Shown here: positions 4,592 to 5,254 of the stretch, in pieces
How positions within the stretch are numbered: the stretch's first letter is position 1
Layout of the letters: each line of letters opens with the position of its first letter
DNA from: Pirellulaceae bacterium
Lineage (GTDB): Bacteria; Planctomycetota; Planctomycetia; Pirellulales; Pirellulaceae
Length of the DNA: 5,254 nucleotides
Assembly (NCBI GenBank): GCA_030744095.1
Contig: JASLRF010000257.1
Location: 1-5,254, forward strand
Direction: 5' to 3'
Notes under the pieces: generated by a model
The model's database searches: none
What the model was told of the DNA's origin: nothing
The model's input: only the letters and a program-made list of their open reading frames with translations
Position numbers and translations under genes: made by a program

Positions 4592-5254
4592 CTACCTTCG
4601 GCGACCTGAGGACCTTCCGTCTCCAGCTCCACCGCGGCGTCGAGGCCGGTCACCACTCTGACCACCGTCTCCGCCATTAGACTCGCCACCACCTTCAGCG
4701 GTGGCCGTGGCCAATTCATCCACGAGCCCGAGCTGTTCCATGGCCTTACGACGGCTGAGCTTGACCCGATCGTGATCGTCAACGTCAATCACCAGTACCT
4801 TCATCTCGTCGCCCATCGAGCAGACATCGGAAACGCTGTTGACGAATCCATTTGACAACTCACTGATGTGGCACAGACCATCACGTCCCGGCAGGATTTC
4901 GACAAATGCACCGAAGTCTTTGATGCTCGTTACGCGCCCGTCATAGATCTTGCCGACCTGGACGGTCGCGGTCAGGGCTTCGATTTCGGTCAGTGCCGCA
5001 TTAGCCCATTCCTCATTCGTGCTAGCCACCGTCACGGTGCCATCCTCTTCGACTTCGATCACCGATCCTGTCCGCTCCTGGATGCCGCGGATGTTCTTGC
5101 CGCCGGGTCCGATCAGCGCGCCAATCTTGTCCGGCTCGATCTTGGTACGAAGCAAGCGTGGCGCCCACTCGGACGTGTTGTCTCGCGGAGCGCGAATGGC
5201 AGTCAGCATGTTGCGGAGAATCTCGATCCGAGCATCCCGAGACTGGATCAAGGT
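4592..5254 (-). CDS. pnp: Polynucleotide phosphorylase, C-terminal part (KH and S1 domains), runs off right edge
   Basis: The last 220 residues of PNPase, the phosphorolytic 3'-5' exoribonuclease of RNA decay and a partner of the degradosome in many bacteria. The visible part starts at the end of the second RNase PH core (A-R-I-E-I-L at 8-13). It continues with the KH domain at about 36-97, with I-G-P-G-G-K-N at 48-54 as the GxxG RNA-binding loop. The S1 domain is at about 98-170 (G-K-I-Y-D-G-R-V at 101-108, D-F-G-A-F-V-E-I at 113-120, G-L-C-H-I-S-E-L at 126-133, and the final V-K-L-S-R-R-K). A Gly/Arg-rich low-complexity tail runs from about 187 to 220 and ends S-G-R-R-R; it is longer than in the E. 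coli enzyme and may add RNA affinity. Catalytic residues of the core lie outside the window. The gene is read leftwards and ends in TAG, with a strong terminator about 80 bases downstream. Confidence 0.96.
   Translation of the reverse strand, partial: TLIQSRDARIEILRNMLTAIRAPRDNTSEWAPRLLRTKIEPDKIGALIGPGGKNIRGIQERTGSVIEVEEDGTVTVASTNEEWANAALTEIEALTATVQVGKIYDGRVTSIKDFGAFVEILPGRDGLCHISELSNGFVNSVSDVCSMGDEMKVLVIDVDDHDRVKLSRRKAMEQLGLVDELATATAEGGGESNGGDGGQSGDRPRRRGGAGDGRSSGRRR

Noticed and set aside
1..5254. Search by eye for IS ends, CRISPR repeats, tRNA or rRNA segments, integrase or toxin-antitoxin genes.
   Set aside because: No transposase-like frame, regularly spaced repeat, cloverleaf with CCA end or rRNA signature was seen; the window reads as stable chromosomal sequence.

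Overview
The window looks like a chromosomal segment of a planctomycete, probably of the Pirellulales/Rhodopirellula type. The reasons are a moderately GC-rich sequence, frequent TTG/GTG starts, a gluzincin-like protein of a kind common in planctomycetes, and a pair of small secreted proteins with a 'Y-R-x-W-A-P-x-T-A-P-P' motif that I associate with planctomycete genomes. This assignment is inference from gene content, not a database result.

Left part (1-553): the minus strand carries the first 57 codons of a ketoacyl-ACP synthase III (FabH-like) gene that runs off the left edge. About 380 bp separate it from the next gene. This gap holds a good sigma70-type promoter pointing right (TTGACG-16-TATACT, 413-440), a possible weak promoter pointing left, an 8-bp inverted repeat lying between the two, and an imperfect tandem copy of the rightward promoter region.

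Centre (554-3634, plus strand): four genes lie in a row. The first is a PHP-domain phosphoesterase/tyrosine phosphatase of the CpsB/YwqE type, starting at TTG. One base after its stop is the TTG start of an HExxH metalloprotease-like protein. After 91 bp, with a perfect Shine-Dalgarno, comes a secreted single-domain protein (carboxypeptidase-regulatory/CnaB-like fold) with a C-terminal membrane helix. A diverged paralogue of it follows 290 bp later. A strong rho-independent terminator (3601-3634) closes the group.

Right part (3738-5254, minus strand): the 3' end of polynucleotide phosphorylase (KH, S1 and a Gly/Arg-rich tail) is followed by a strong terminator. The ATG of a compact, sensor-less histidine kinase lies directly in the terminator's U-tract region. 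The kinase gene converges on the secreted-protein genes.

Functionally, the FabH-like and CpsB-like proteins both fit surface polysaccharide metabolism. The metalloprotease and the two secreted membrane-tethered proteins suggest a cell-envelope role for the central group. The kinase/pnp pair is an independent unit. No mobile element, CRISPR array, tRNA or rRNA was seen. The most promising uncharacterised elements are the two secreted paralogues with the neighbouring protease, and the terminator/start-codon overlap between pnp and the kinase.
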